A stretch of 64,000 nt of DNA from NCBI GenBank assembly GCA_013398295.1, contig VZSF01007823.1, forward strand, positions 1,209,092 through 1,273,091. The letters are read 5' to 3'. The notes under the pieces were generated by a model. That model was not told where the DNA came from, searched no databases, and saw nothing but the letters and a program-made list of their open reading frames with translations. The position numbers and the translations under genes are program-made. Positions 25,814 through 39,900 of the stretch are shown piece by piece; within the stretch, counting starts at the first letter, position 1; every line of letters starts with the position of its first letter. Source of the stretch: Chionis minor (Eukaryota; Chordata; Aves; Charadriiformes; Chionididae).

Positions 25814-28425
25814 AAACATTTGAGTTTTAGAAAACAATACAAATAAACTTCAGCCAAACAACTGTGGAAACCGAATAACTGACGTGAAGTCTATTAACAA
25901 GTATTGTACTCCTTTAAAAGTAGAAACAGCTTGAACTGTGCGACTGTCAAATTTTCAGCAGGTCTGTTCCCAGCAGTGCAAAGTTACATTTGGTTCAGAA
26001 AGGAATAAAAGCTGTTGTTTACTCTGTGAGGTTGGAGGTGCGTTTGGGACACAGAGCTTTGGCAGCTCAACCCTGAACTGAGCCACAGGAGGTGGGAGGG
26101 CACCTACTGTCATCAGGAACAGAGACATCAGCAGTGGTAACAAGTCAGGGCACTGATTCAAATGACCCTGAAATTTGGGAGAGTTTGAATACAGGCTTTG
26201 GCTCCGTTGATGTCCTTTATCTGGGTGAGCAGCATTGGTGGGGTGCTGATTTCCCATGCTCTGAGGCATGATGTTCCCCTCCCTCGCCCTGCTCAGCAGT
26301 GACCTCGGGGAGGTGGATCAGAAGGCATACATTTGAAATCTCTTCAGCAGGGTTACAGAAATATTCTTGTAAGCACAGTGATCTAGAGGTCTAAGAGAAA
26401 AATGGTTTGTAAGAAGACATAAGAACTTCTAATTAGATCAAGACATGGAACTGAAAAAAATGGACCTAATTTTAGATGCATCCTTTGGGCTTCCTCAAAC
26501 AATTAGTGGGGAGGGATTTTGCGGTTCCATTTCTGTTGTCGGCTATTTTGTTTCACTTTAATTTTAGATGTCTGTTCAGGAAGAAACACTACTTACTTTA
26601 CCCGTACTTGTCAGTTAAGTCACTTTTTCTTAGATGGAATTTTATTAATATATCCCTCCCATTTGCACAGGTTTTTAAGGGGGAAAAGAAAAAAAAAAAG
26701 CAAGCCACAAAATTTTGATTGCATTTTGCTTCATGCAAGTTTGCTTTATTATAACTTGGAGGCTGCAGGAATGTTCCCTAGCATATTACTTCCCATTGTA
26801 ATTCTGATGGAACTTTGAATGCTTTACGCTTTTATAATGCAGCAAATCATACATCATCATTAAAACTAACCTTTCTATTAAGGCTTATATTTGCTAAGAG
26901 CACTGGAAAGTAACTGAAAAATGAAAAGTAACAAGCCTTTTAAAAAGCAGAGAGTTGTAGTTGACACGTTAGACTTAAAAGTGATGTTTTTTAATGCAAC
27001 TGTGTTCTGTTTTAGTACAAAGACTAGTTAGATTAACACTGCGTTGTTTAATTGCTCAATTTCATTAGCGTACTCAGTAGTGCTAAGACCTCAACTAAAC
27101 TGTTACATAGTTTTGCAACAAATTATTAAAATGGCATGGTTTTGGAAATGTTTTTGATGTCGTCCTCGTGCTTTTACTGCACTGAAATGTAGTGAATAAA
27201 GGCAACGAGCAAGATACTTGCAAAAGCACTTGTGGGGTGTCCCCATCAATGCAGTGTAAGAAAATCAGCAGGAGTCGCATGTGAATATTTTTTTTTTGGG
27301 ATGGTGATAAGAAGTGAGACAGAAGTCTGCAGGGGATATAGCATAGAAGTCATGTGGAAAACATTTTTACATCAGAATGCCAATATTTCAATTTTTCTGG
27401 AGGAAGTTGTTCTTAGAAATGAAAATATATTGTCTTCTGGACCAGGAAGATGCTAGCAATCTCACTGAAAAGACTAACAAATATTCAAGTCATGAGCATT
27501 ACTAGTGGTGTTTCATGTACTGTGAATGTCCATTAGGAGCTGGTCTAAGACCCCCATTTCTTTATATTTGAGCTGTTGAAAAGCCATCAGTATGGGAGAA
27601 CAATTTCCATTCTGTGCCCTAATCAGTCCGGATTTGAATCAATGGTTTAGAAATGAAAGAGTCTGTTCTCTTACCGTTTTCCTGCACTGTTTAGTTATCC
27701 TAAAAAGATATTTTCCACTTGAGCAGAAGAGAAAATTAAAAGAAGGTATAGCAGAATTTGTGAAGAGTAAGATTGAAAGGAAGATCTCAATGTAATGAAA
27801 TAAAGATAAGGGAAAGGAATTATTGTGCATTTATTCTCTGATTGGGGAAAAAACCAGTTTGTCCAGACAACCAAATCAAGAAGTGCATTGACATAGCATC
27901 CTCACAGTCTTTTCAGAAACATCCTCTAAATAGCTTTATAACTATTCACCAGGTAATATTGCGTACAGAAACTTGGAATCAGCTAAGTGCTTGATTCGGT
28001 CTCCACACTGAGCGTCACCCTTATACTTGCACTTGAGGAGCATTAACAGCAAATGCCTTTTAAGACCAAATGAAACTAAGTGTTTTACTGCAAGCAGGAA
28101 AATAGGAGCTAATGGAAATGCACAGGTACCATGCGTATTATTACAGGACATATGTGCAAAAATGCCCATAGTTCCTAGGAGACTTTGAGCAAGAGAATGT
28201 CAGTGAGATGTCTGAGACAGAGACCTCTGTAGGAGAACAACACGTCTTGATTGTTCTAGTGTCGCTATCAGCACAGAGCCAAGGACTTGCAAAAGTGTGC
28301 CTGTAGACTTTATCTGTGCATAGGGCTTTTGAGTCATACACCTTTACCTTTTGCATTAGATGTGTCTTTTTCAAAATGTCTGTCATGATTCACATCCTGC
28401 ACTCTGAGATTATTTCCATTTTCAG

Positions 28426-29736
28426 AGAATCATAGAATGGTTTAGGTTGGAAGGGACCTTAAAGATCATCTAGTTCCAACCCCCCTGCCATGGGCAAGGG
28501 CACCTCCCACTAGACCAGGTTGCTCAAAGCCCCATCCAGCCTGGCCTTGAACACTTCCAGGGATGAGGCCTCCACAACTTCCCTGGGCAACCTGTTCTAG
28601 TGCCTCACTACCCTTGTGGTGAAAAATTTCTTCCTGAGATCTAATCTAAATCTACCCTCTTCCAGTTCGAAGCCATTACCCTTCATCCTACATGCCCTTG
28701 CAAAAAGTCCCTCTCCAGATTTCTTGTAGGCCCCTTTCAGATACTGGAAGGCCACAACAAGGTCTCCCTGGAGCCTTCTCTTCTCCAGGCTGAACAACCC
28801 CAGCTGTCTTGGCCTCTCTTCATAGGAGAGGTGCTCCAGCCCTCTGATCATCTTTGTGGCCCTCCTCTGGACCCCCTCCAACAGGTCCACATCCTTCTTA
28901 TGGTAGGGGCTCCAAAGCTGGATGCAGTACTCCAGATGGGGTCTCATCAGAGTGGAGTAGAGGGGGAGAATCACCTCCCTTGACCTGCGGGCCACGCTTC
29001 CTTTGATGCAGGGCAGGATGTGATTGGCTTTCTAGGCTGTAAGCACACATTGCCAGCTCATGTTGAGCTTCTCACCAACCAACACACCCAAGTCCTTCTC
29101 CTGAAGGGGTGCTCTCAAACCATTCTTTACCTGGCCTGTATTTGTGCTAGGGATGGCCATGACTCATGTGCAGGACCTTGCACTTGGCACTGTTGAACTT
29201 CATGAGGTTCGTGTGAGCCCACCACTCAAGCCTGTCTAGGTCCCTCTGGATGGCATCCCTTCTCTCCAGCATGTCAAGTGCACCACACGGCTTGGTGTCA
29301 CCAGCAAACTTGCTGAGGGTGTACTCAATCCCACTGTCCATGTCACCAACAAGGATGTTAAACAGCACCTGTCCTAGTACTGGCCCTTGAGGAATGCCAC
29401 ACATCACCAATTTCCACTTGGGCATTGAACCGTTGACTGCAACTCTTTGAGCACGACCATCCAGCCAATTCCTTATCCACCTACTGGTCCACCCATCAAA
29501 TCCATGTCTCTCCAATTTAGAGACCAGGGTATTGCGTGGGACAGTGTCAAACGCTTTGCACAAGTCCAGGCAGACGATGTCTGTTGCGCTCTCCTTATCC
29601 ACCAACGCTGTAATGCTGGCATAGAAGGCCACCAAATTTGTTAGGTGTACTTGCCCATCATGAAGCCATGTTGGCTGTCACCAATCACCTCCTCATTTTC
29701 CATGTGCCTTAGCAGAGTTTTCAGCAGGATCTGGAG
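28426..29736 (-). mobile_element. CR1 LINE, 1.3-kb 5'-truncated copy, antisense
   Basis: The largest repeat in the window, inserted opposite to DENND2B transcription. The 3' end is at the left, starting with agaatcatagaatgg, which contains the CR1 terminal octamer in complement, followed by the typical tail (ggttggaagggaccttaaagatcatctag). Reading the minus strand gives CR1 ORF2 from just before the reverse-transcriptase core (LTNLVAFYASITALVDKE) to the C-terminus ([22 protein letters not shown]). The 5' edge near 29736 is approximate. Stops and frame shifts between about 28995 and 29147 interrupt the frame. It is the same subfamily as the shorter copy at 33572-33904. Confidence 0.96.
29147..29640 (-). 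pseudogene. CR1 ORF2 reverse-transcriptase remnant
   Basis: An open stretch of 162 codons within the CR1 copy encodes the middle of a non-LTR reverse transcriptase. Visible motifs are DIVCLDLCKAFDTVP (the palm motif with a catalytic Asp), GIPQGPVLGQVLFNI, and SKFAGDTK where active CR1 enzymes have an Asp-Asp pair. The first of those two acidic residues is Gly here (codon at 29300-29302 on the complement), so the polymerase would be inactive even if expressed. It lacks the endonuclease domain and has no start or promoter of its own. It is a retrotransposon relic, not a host gene. Confidence 0.92.
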
Positions 29737-32670
29737 CTTTTTTCAGCTAATGGTGGCAGGCAGGTGGATTGACGGTACAGGGGATGTCTGTGTATTGGGA
29801 TTGGGGTAGTATTGACAATGTTCAAGTCTGGGTAGTGTTGGTTCATCCTCCTGTTATCACAACATAGGTAACTCCAGGTGACTTGCCTTTTTTCCTGTGC
29901 AGCAGGACGCTTACCCAGGGAAGCAGCTGTACGGCTGCGCAGCAGCTGAGGCTGTAAGAGGACTTGTCGGTACAGACAATTGAACAAATGCCCAGTAATC
30001 AGACTGCTTTCACATGAAACCTCTACCCCCTCCATTTGCTGCTGATTTGGAAAACCGCTTTATGTCAACATAGGCAAATAGGGGAGATGGCAGATAGCTT
30101 GTGTCTGTTTGGAACTGTTGGCAGAGACCTGAAAGGATTTTAATGTGGATTTTTAACCTCTCCCTTTCCTGTCAAACAGTACTGTCACCCATGTGGACTT
30201 CAAGATACATGTTGAGTCTGGCAGGGTTGTTCACTGTCTTTGTGTGGTTTGGTACCTGACACAGCTTCTTTGAGTTTGTTAGCAACAGGCAGCTGCATTG
30301 CCTCATTCAGAGGTTCAGGAATGAATCGTAAACTGCTGCTCCCTGCAGCTTTAAAATAAATACCCAAACAAAAAAAGATCTTTTGCTAAGCTATGGGCAA
30401 CCAGGAGGAAACTTCTGGCTTGCCAGATTTCTCACATACCTGTCCCTTCAAAGTCAGCATGTCAGATTGCAGAGAAAGGCTTTGCTACTGTTAGTTTTGT
30501 TAAACATTAATGCCAGTTTCCTCCCACTAAGCATACAAAGGGACAGAGGTTTGACAAAACGCACTGGGACTGCGTTGCTTGACAAGTGAAGCAGGCAGCG
30601 TTCAGGCAGCACAGAGGCTACGGCAGGGCACGAGGGACTGTGAGCAGAATTCCTCCGTCTTCATTCTGCATCTTTCCAGGTAGGATGAGCTTCTTGACTA
30701 AGTCTGGGATTGGTCGGCTGAAGCGATCACAGTGATGGGTAGTTTTGTGCTTTTCAGAGGCACGAGAGGAGGAAACTAAACAAAGCAGAAGTGAAGAGCA
30801 TGAAGTGCCACAGCACTGAACTCTTTAATGTCTTTTTCTTTAACCAGTTTTACAGTAAATAAATAAACTTTCTACTCATAGGCAGGAACTCAACACCAAC
30901 CTTCTGCTTACTAAAGACAGCAATAGCAGTAGCTTTAATTTCCAGAGTCTGCGGTTCTGGTATAGGGCAAGGGACTTTGTGGGACTAAACCTCATTTTTT
31001 AAAGTCCCTCTCTTCCCCTCCTTCCCCTGCCTTTCATTCTCCAGCAGAACCTTATTTCTCTGCCTCCCTAAATGCATGTTTCTTGTCTAGTCTGATGACA
31101 TTCCATTTTTTTCCTCTTTAATTCTTAAAGGTGATTTTTAAGTTATGCAGCAGTATTCATACCTTATGCATTCTGCTGCTGCTCTCTTTTCCATCCAGAT
31201 ATGCCCCTGGATGACAGTGTGTATGAGGAGTGATACCTTTTTTTCTGGCATACTTGGGATGCATACTTCGGACATACTGAACTAAAATTGAGTTTATTGT
31301 ACGGAAAGTATTAGTTTGTTAGGGAGAGGCCATACTTATTTATACCTAGGCTAAATATGGCTTATAATGACTGTGCTTTCCTAAATGCTGGCCAATTGCT
31401 GAGATGAAAACCCGGCCTTAAATGCAGTGTTGCTAGCACACTTTTGTGTGTTGTGTTGGTTTTGGTGCGTGGTTTCCGGTTTGTTTCTCTTAAAAATATG
31501 TTTTCTAAGAAACTTACTTTCTGGGGTATGAAACAGCTTGAGATTTTTTCCACTGGATAAATAGCAGAAGTTTTATGGGTTTGTGCTTTTCAAGAAAAAA
31601 TCAGTATTGTGGGCCAAACTCTGTGGGGCTCTGAGGGATGTAACTTAGGGTCAGAATTTGTTGCTTTGATTTGTTGCTTCAAATATTCATCAGCTGAGAG
31701 CCCATGGGTTACTGCAAGGAGTTTGTTAGTTTTTGTAATCTTTAGAGAGCAAATATTTTCACAGCTTATAAACGTTGCTAGTTGCTTTTTCTTGTTGCCT
31801 TATAGGTAGATGTTGGTATTGCATTATTTGCTCCATAACTTTTTCATTTTCTTGATGCTTTGCTTGATGGTATCTATGTCTCTTCCTGTAGGGACATGAG
31901 GTTTATTTTTGGCTCTGTCCTGAAAGGAAAGGATGAGTGGTAGAAGAAATGTCTACTCGCCTTTAGTTGCTCTGAGTTAAAACTTAGTTGTCCTAAATTA
32001 AGTAATACTTGCAGTTTCTTATTACTGTGCAGCATTCCTGTTGCACACCAGTCATAGCAAAACATTTTCATCCTCAGGGTTATAATACATGCAAATTCTC
32101 TCATAAGGTATGAAAAGTAAAAATGCATTGGCCAGCTCCTTATAAAACCTAATAGGCTAACAAAAGAGCGTAAAACTAAATCTACAGTTTTATAAGAAGC
32201 CAAGGTCTTGTGAGAATGAAATGTTTATAAAGGATATATAAATGCCCCAAATATTATCCCGATTCCAAATTTAGGCTTGAGATCCCACAGCTCTTGTAGG
32301 TGTGGTGATAAAACGTGGTCTGGGAGGCTCATTTCAGCTGGTAACATACACATTTATGTTACCCTTGATCAAGGTGAAGAAAGTGATGGGGAGTGTCTTT
32401 CCCTGACTTAACACTGCTCCTGTTGACAGTTACGGTCAGTAAAAAGCAGAGGGAAGCCAATGCCCGAATCTTTTGGAAAGTTTCCTTTAGATCATGTTTT
32501 TGAATATTGGTGTGTGCAGTGCTTGAGTACTTGCTGATTGCTCCTTTGTTAATATTCAGTAAAACTGAATTAGGGCCAGATGTAGCCTTTGGTCAAGTTA
32601 AATTTGGCCTTGTCTGGACTCTTAGGTAAATAAGCATGATAGCAACAAGCATTGCAAGTCATAGCTTGGC

Positions 32671-32711
32671 TTTTCTTTTTTTTTTTTCTTTCTTAATTTT
32701 TTTTTTTCTTC
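32671..32711. repeat. T-rich low-complexity tract
   Basis: T runs broken by single C residues and an AA, within intron 1. No recognisable element body flanks it. Confidence 0.7.
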
Positions 32712-33571
32712 TGCTTATGTGTGTCTGCCCATAGATCAGGGAATAAATAGATCAAAGATTTTATTCAAAGCTGTGTTCAGCTAAAAAAATCCCAATGACT
32801 CTTGGCTGGCAAAGTCTTAATAGGACACTTGGTTGTGGGTATGCCCAAAACATTTCCATATTTTCCTGGCTTGTTTAGCTAAACAAAGTAGAATGAAGCA
32901 TATGGTAACCACTCAGATATAGTAATCTAATTTAATTTTCAGCGCAAATGTTATTTAGACTGAAACTTTGTTTTCATAAGTGTGCATTTGTGCCAGGTCA
33001 ATGCCTTAAATCTTCCTATAAAAACAAGTTTTGCATCAGTTTGCATCTTTAGCAACTTCTCTTTAGTAACTTTTGATTTGTGCTGACATAAGTCAGAAGA
33101 AAATCAAACCCTAATTCATAGATATTTAAAGAAAGTGAATGAAAAAGGGCCATCAGTGAAACCGAAAGAAAACTTGCTCTTAAAGTCAAGCAAAATATTC
33201 AATTTCTTTTTAATTTGTACAAATTTATGCACACTGTAATGTGTTTGTCTGTCATAGCTGGAATTTATTTTGCATTCCATAAGGTCAGAGCCATTAAAGA
33301 AAATTATGATAAGAGAAGCCAGGGTTGTAAACCTTCAAATCTTTCAACCTTCAGACGCAGGATTCAGCCTCCAAAGATGGGACATGTTTTATACTCGATT
33401 AACACGTAAAGTGTAGACTTTTAATGCATATTTTATGTTATTTCACCTGTATTATGTTCCTTTTGCTCCTCGCACTGTAGTATCCATAAAACATAGAGTG
33501 TATCTGTGAATGTCAGGTGGTGCAGCTGTGGTCTGCTGTATAGGTTTGGATGGGTTGTATGTCATGATACC

Positions 33572-33904
33572 ATCATAATAGAATAGTTTAGGTTGAAAGC
33601 TACCTTAAAGATCATCTAGTTCCAACCCCCCTGCCATGGGCAAGGACACCTCCCACTAGACCTGGTTGCTCAAAGCCTCATCCGACCTGGCCTTGGACAC
33701 TTCCAGGGATGGGGCTTCTACAACGTCTCTGGGCAACCTGTTCCAGTGCCTCCCCACCCTCATAGTGAAAAATTTCTTCCTGATGTCTATTCTAAATCTA
33801 CCCTCTTCCAGTTTGAAGCCATGACCCCTCATCCTATCAGTACATGCCCTTGTAAAAAGTCCCTCTCCAGATTTCTTGTAGGCACTTTGCAGATACTGGA
33901 AGTA
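33572..33904 (-). mobile_element. CR1 LINE, short 3' fragment, antisense
   Basis: This 330-base CR1 3' end lies in the same orientation and belongs to the same subfamily as the copy at 28426-29736. Long stretches are identical between the two, for example ccttaaagatcatctagttc and the segment around gatttcttgtaggc. The minus strand encodes the ORF2 C-terminus: [39 protein letters not shown]. It retains the RMRGHGFKLEEG segment, including a few bases absent from the longer copy. It is truncated abruptly at about 33904, typical of incomplete target-primed reverse transcription. Confidence 0.95.
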
Positions 33905-36900
33905 TATGAGCAATGTCAGCTCACAACTTACAGGTAGGTATAAGTCATGTCAGGCAGTGGCACCTTCTGAAATGCTGTTTGTACCCTCAATATGTCCTGA
34001 TACTAAAACTGTGCTGCAAGTCTGTGCTAGCTGTTTCTTCTGAACATATGAAGCATTACATATCACTTGAGCATGTATTTCTGATATTTGAGAAGGCACT
34101 AAGCGTCCGTGTGTTTCCTTCCCTCTCTCTTTGGCATCTCCATGAGTCATATTTCACTTACCAACAGGTTCTTCTCTTTTCTGCTTTTTCAGGTGCTGAT
34201 AAAAAACTAACTTTGTTCTTGGACTTATTCACATAAAAGTCATGCATTGTGAGAATTTTTGCTAGTGCTCTACAAAGTCTGTTATGAATGTTGAATTTGT
34301 TCTTAAGAAAAAAAAGGGTAACTTTTGTTAGGAAAGCTGTTCTGGTCATCTTCAAGGGTTGCAGTGAATGTCAGCATATGGGTGGGAGAGCTGTGAGCGT
34401 GCAATCACAGTAAGTTAGTGACTGGGAAGTTCATAAAGGAAATACCTTTTATTATGTTGCAAAAAAATAGTCTAAGCTTTAGGCACAGAGATCTTTAGCG
34501 ATCCAGACAGGTAGAAGTCCACTCTTCTAAGGGACAAAGGAGAGAGGGTAAAACTTACAAAATGAAGCTAAAGATGAAGAAAATGGGCACATTTCTCTAG
34601 TCTTATCATTGTAAGAGTCACACAGTAACAAAGAAAGAGCTCTCAGGCTGCTTCATCCATATTATAGAAACATGTACAATAAGTGCCCTTCAGAGGACAA
34701 ATAAGCTTTCTTAGCAATGTGTAACCTGCAGCGTGCTAATCGTGTGCCATTATTGCAGCTTTTTGCTTACAGAGATGAGTTGCTGCTGTTGTCTTCACGA
34801 CAGGATGGCACCCAGCTACTAGTCAGAGATGAGACCCCTCAGAGACCTGAGCAGTCTTTAGACAAAGTTTAAAATCAGAATTACTCCTTCTTTTCCCCTG
34901 CCTCAGATATTCCATGTTACTTGGGAACTACCTTCACAACACATGAGCTTCAAGTGCACGGCAGTCAGACAGAATTGGGTTGGATAGGCTGTACTCAGGG
35001 CTGATGTTGAAGTTTTTCTGGACTCACAGAGGTAATGCAGGAATTTCTATTCTGCTGGGACTTCTCAAGTTATTTATTTTTTATTGTATTTTATCTTTAT
35101 TTCATTTTTATTTTAATTTAATGTTTATTTCATTTTATTTCCTATGCAGTGCAGTAACTCCAGAAGCAGCACAGATATTTTTGGATCTTTTCAATCACTT
35201 TGGTGTTATCCTGTTGTGACATACTATGTTTTCTCCACATGTCTCAGGCCTCAAACTTGCTGGATTGTGATATTAGTAGTTTAGACAATGACAGAAATTG
35301 AGAATGTCTGTTTCATAGTAGACAGATGGACAAGGGCTTTCAGTTTTATAACTTGCTCTTCTAGGATGCTTTCTCACTGTGTTAAATAAACTCCTTTACG
35401 AAACCAAAAAACTGGAAAAAGCAAATCTCTGCAGAAACACCTCACTGGACACTGGCAGAACACCCACACTGGTGGGTCTGGAAGGAAAATGTGGATACTG
35501 GTAGAAGAGGCAAAGTATAGATTTTGTGTTTATTCTGAAAGCAACTTCTCTGAGTGGATGAGATTGAGAATGGTTGTTAAAGATGGGATGGAGTCCTGAA
35601 TTCCCATTCTTTTTCTGTCCGGATTAGATACTTATTCTTCAGGCTATTTGGTGAAATTTTGCATGACCTAGAAGTTGATTTATATGTAAAGTAGGGATAG
35701 CAGGCTTGGCTGTATTCGGGATTAATATGCAGCCAGGGCATATTAAACAGGCTTCCAGTTCAGTTCTTTTCCCTTTGGGTATAGAATATTTCAGTAAAGT
35801 ATACAGTGACCTTGTAAGGTTTTCTGACTTGTCAGAGCAGAAAAAGGATAAACCTGTTTTACCACAGCTTTTCCAAACCAGAATTTCAGACTTGGAGGTC
35901 GCCAAACCCAGAATGGCCTCAGACATGTTAAAAACTAAGCACCACAGTTTATAAAAATAAATTTTATAAACTTAAAAAGTTCCCAATTTGTGTGCATGTA
36001 AGTGTAGAAAACTTGCCAAGCTCTGGCAGAATTAGTTCCACGGAGTTTCTTGCTTTGAGATTCCAGGGCAGATAAACAAGCATGGTGAAAAATCACCTGT
36101 GCTTTGAAAAAGCAAAGCTGAGAGCTTCCATGTGCGCTGGGATTTTGAACGGTCATGTTTAGACATGCTTCTAAAGAACAAGTTTCAAGGACTGGCCGTT
36201 TTTAAACAGACAAATAAGAGCTTGTGTATTCTGCCTGATTTAAGAAAATGCTGTAGTTTGCTGTGTTGCCACTCTCTCTCCAACAAAACTCTTAAGAAAG
36301 CGGGTGAGACTTAAATATGCTGAACCGTTTCCAGAACATAATAAAAAAAGTAACAGTGGAGATATAACAGTGGAAATATCTATTGCATAAATTATTATTC
36401 ATAACACATCATGGGAAAACAGTAACTGTGAGGGAGGCTTCCAGTTTTCAGCTTCGAGCCATATTTTTTTGAGGAGAAAATGAGAGATGGTCCCATGAAA
36501 CCAGTGCATGTACTTTGGTGGAAAAGAGAGAATGGCACACTCTGATATTTCAGTTCTTGCTTTTGATTTTTTTTTGCATGTGCAGTCACCTTCTGATCAC
36601 TGTGATGGAAGGTACAGCACAGGCTAGTCAATCTTCTGTGCTTTGAGTAGTCGTTTGTATCTGAACAGAGAGGGTGAAAAAGGCTTAAACATGGCATTGT
36701 TTAAAAACCATCCTGCACTTGCCTTGTAACAGAGGAGAATGCCATAAATCTAGAGCGGCAGGGGATCTAGCCATCTCAGTCTAGATAATTTCACAATTTC
36801 CTGTTATCTTCTTCACCCTTAAAAAGTTCTTGGCAAAGTCATGTACCTAGTGCATGTTGATTGATAGCATTTTATTTTACAGTCATTCGTCATTGTCAGA

Positions 36901-39900
36901 TTTTCTTGCTGTCTTTGCTCTACAGATCCAGTCTAATTCAAGTATTTAGGACCTGACTCATCAGCTTTAATTTATTTGCCCATTTTTTTTTTTATACAGT
37001 TGTAGAGCATAGTTGCCACTTCACATAATTTACTTTGGCAGAATGACTCCTGAATTTCAGTGGTGTAAGTTAGACTTTTTGCTTCTAAGCTGTAAAAGCA
37101 CAGTTCAACTGCAGTCAGTTGAGCTTCTGTATACTTCTCTTCATGAACCAACTGCAAAGACCTGGAGGTCTGGAGGGGTTTTATTTGCAGGAATTCACCA
37201 CAGCACTCTGCGAATGCATCCCATGATTGTTATCATTAACTCAGTACTTCTTGGGAGCACAGAAACTAGAGCTTTTAAAAATGGCACACAGAGCCTGATC
37301 TTTTTGTTGTTGTTTCACAGTCCTAGTGGCTTACCATTTTGTAATTAGTTCTGATATGGTCTCAATTTTTACTTAAATGGAAAGTATCAAAATTCCTTGG
37401 GGGAAAAAAAAATCAGAAGTACAAACAAAAACAATTGGTGTTTCTATTTCTGTGCTGTCTTTAAACATTTCATTATATTCATCCACTTTGGTTTTATTGC
37501 TTCATTCTCTCTAAATTCTGGGGCTTTTCCATCACTAGCACATGTTCATGAGAGTGAGCCCATTTCAAACAGTCTTATAATGCAAATTCATTTTTCATTT
37601 TGGAAAGTATTTTATGTCTTGTTTTTGTCACAATCCCAAAGTCAACAATAAAGGGTGGAGGTTATCTGGAATGCAGATTTTCAAGGATTTTGAGCCATAC
37701 TCCCGGTGAGAGCTCAAAAATCATTAAGGGTCTGGTGGAAGAAGGGTTGTTCTGTTGCCGCTTACATCACTTTCCAAGCAAGAGGCAAGATGTGACAAGT
37801 TGTACTACTTGCTTCATTACCAAGTTGAACCAGCTCAAAAAACACCTTACTCTACTGTGTGTCTAGCACTGAGTGTGAAAAGTTCACCTCCTTTACTCAC
37901 CATAAGATCTTATTTAGATTTGGGATAATTAAATAATTCAGTGTAATCTGTAGTTATCTCCTTGAGTTCTGTAGAAAATTATAATGCTGTGTGCTATGCC
38001 AGAGTGCAGAATATATTGTAATAGAAAGGTTTACTGCCAAACAAAATTGGATTTAAATTCAGTAGTGCAGGAGGGCCCTTTTGTCCCGTCTTAATGTTCC
38101 CATAATCCCTAGTTACCAGGAGTAACGATAACATTGATTTTAAAGTCCTTTTCTACTCCTGGTACAATTAATACCATGAATGATGCAATTCATTTTCTTT
38201 GATGTAGTATACAAGGCAGTTGTCTCATTTATATTTGAAAAGAAAATGTCAGAACTCAAGGTATCATCAATACCTGGGATCCTCTTGGGCCATCTCAGCT
38301 AAGCAACAAAGCCATTGCATACCATGTATTCTGGGGATGGTTGTACTTTTGACCCTCATGCTTAACCAGCCAATAACTCAGTGAAACCAGCCCGACTACC
38401 TGCATTTGTCCCCTGAGCATTCGCTGTTGCTGCCTTACGGTAATGCCTTGCTGGGCAATCGGGTACTGCCTCTCTGTCCCCACTGGTGAGGATGTAGCTA
38501 GGGGTGAGGAAATGAAAGGAAATGGCACAGTGCCACAGGCAAATAATGATGAGTCTTTACTTCTCTGTCCCGTGGTTTGTTTCATAGCTCATCTCAAAAT
38601 GCAACCAAACCACTAACTAGTAGTGTTTGTTAGCTAACAAAAGCGGACTTCTCATAGCTCTTCGGAGGAAAGCTTAGAGAAAATCACTCCTAGTTGTTGT
38701 ATAGAGAGAGGAAGAGGTAATTTTTTGGGAAGTGTCCCTCAACACTGCTTCAGTCAAAGTTGTTAAGGTTTTTTGGCCTTCTTTGAACTACTCTGCTTTT
38801 TTCATACCTAAAGAGACATGACTGGAAAATTGCTGTTCTGCAGTAGCATGTTCAGTTTTTGTTTGTGCAAAAGTATTGATTTGTACCAGGAGCTTTCACA
38901 AGCGCATGTCTGACGGGGGCAGAAGAATGATTTTCTGTTTGTTTGCTGGGTGATTTCCTGGCAGCAGTGCCTTCAGGGTGGTGTGAAACTGTACTAGTTA
39001 CAAGAAGCCATCAGTGCTGAACCTTTTCAAAAGTGCTTGTTTTGTCCAGGCCACAGAAGTAATGACACAGAAACACTGGTTCTAATTTAAGCTTCTGTTG
39101 ATCTCTACACATTTTCTCTCCTCTGCCTACTGCGTCAAATCAAGTGGAAGTTCAATGGAAGTTAACAGCGTAGCAAACCATTACATCCTTTCTCAGTAGC
39201 GGTGCATCAAAATGTGCCTGGTACACTTGGTTCCGGTTAACAGGTGAGCAGGGTGTGCTTTCCTCTCATTTTGCCTTGTTCTGGGAAGAATGGATTCCAG
39301 TATTTGGATCACGGTGGCTGGCACGAAGTAGGAGCTGCTTCTTACTCAAGGGACATTTCTGTGCTGCTGAACAAGGACACCGTCCTGCCTCTTGCTCAGT
39401 TCAAAAAATGTGCATCGTTTTTGTTTCTGCATCCTGAATTATGGGTAGAAGTCACGTCTGAACCCATAATATGGTCCATTTTTAGTGTGAATACAAAAAT
39501 GCAAGTACAGCTTTTTAATGTGGTGAGAAGTTACATTTGCCTAGGAGAAAACACCCTTTCGTAAACCCAAGAATCCAGTAAGTTCTATCTTGTTCTCAGA
39601 GTTTCTTATTTCACTTGCCTTTCAACTATTTGGAGGCTTATACTGGTTAAAGATCTGGACACAGATAAACTCATCTGGGCACACAATAAAATCCTCAGGA
39701 TTTAGGGGGTTTTCAACATTCAGTTATAAAGACAATTTCATTTTTTTCATCCTGAAGTCTGAACACATCCATTTTGTTTGCTCAGCAGCCAAAAAGACTA
39801 ATGAGATGCCAGAAATATGTGGGCTTTACCATTCTTTCCAATGGAGTGTTAACAACGGGTATCGGAATTAGTGCTTAAAATGATCATATTTGTGCAATCT

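Noticed and set aside
28597..28995. 132-codon minus-strand open frame resembling a conserved protein
   Set aside because: It is the C-terminal part of CR1 ORF2 ([31 protein letters not shown]), a dead retrotransposon copy and not a host gene.
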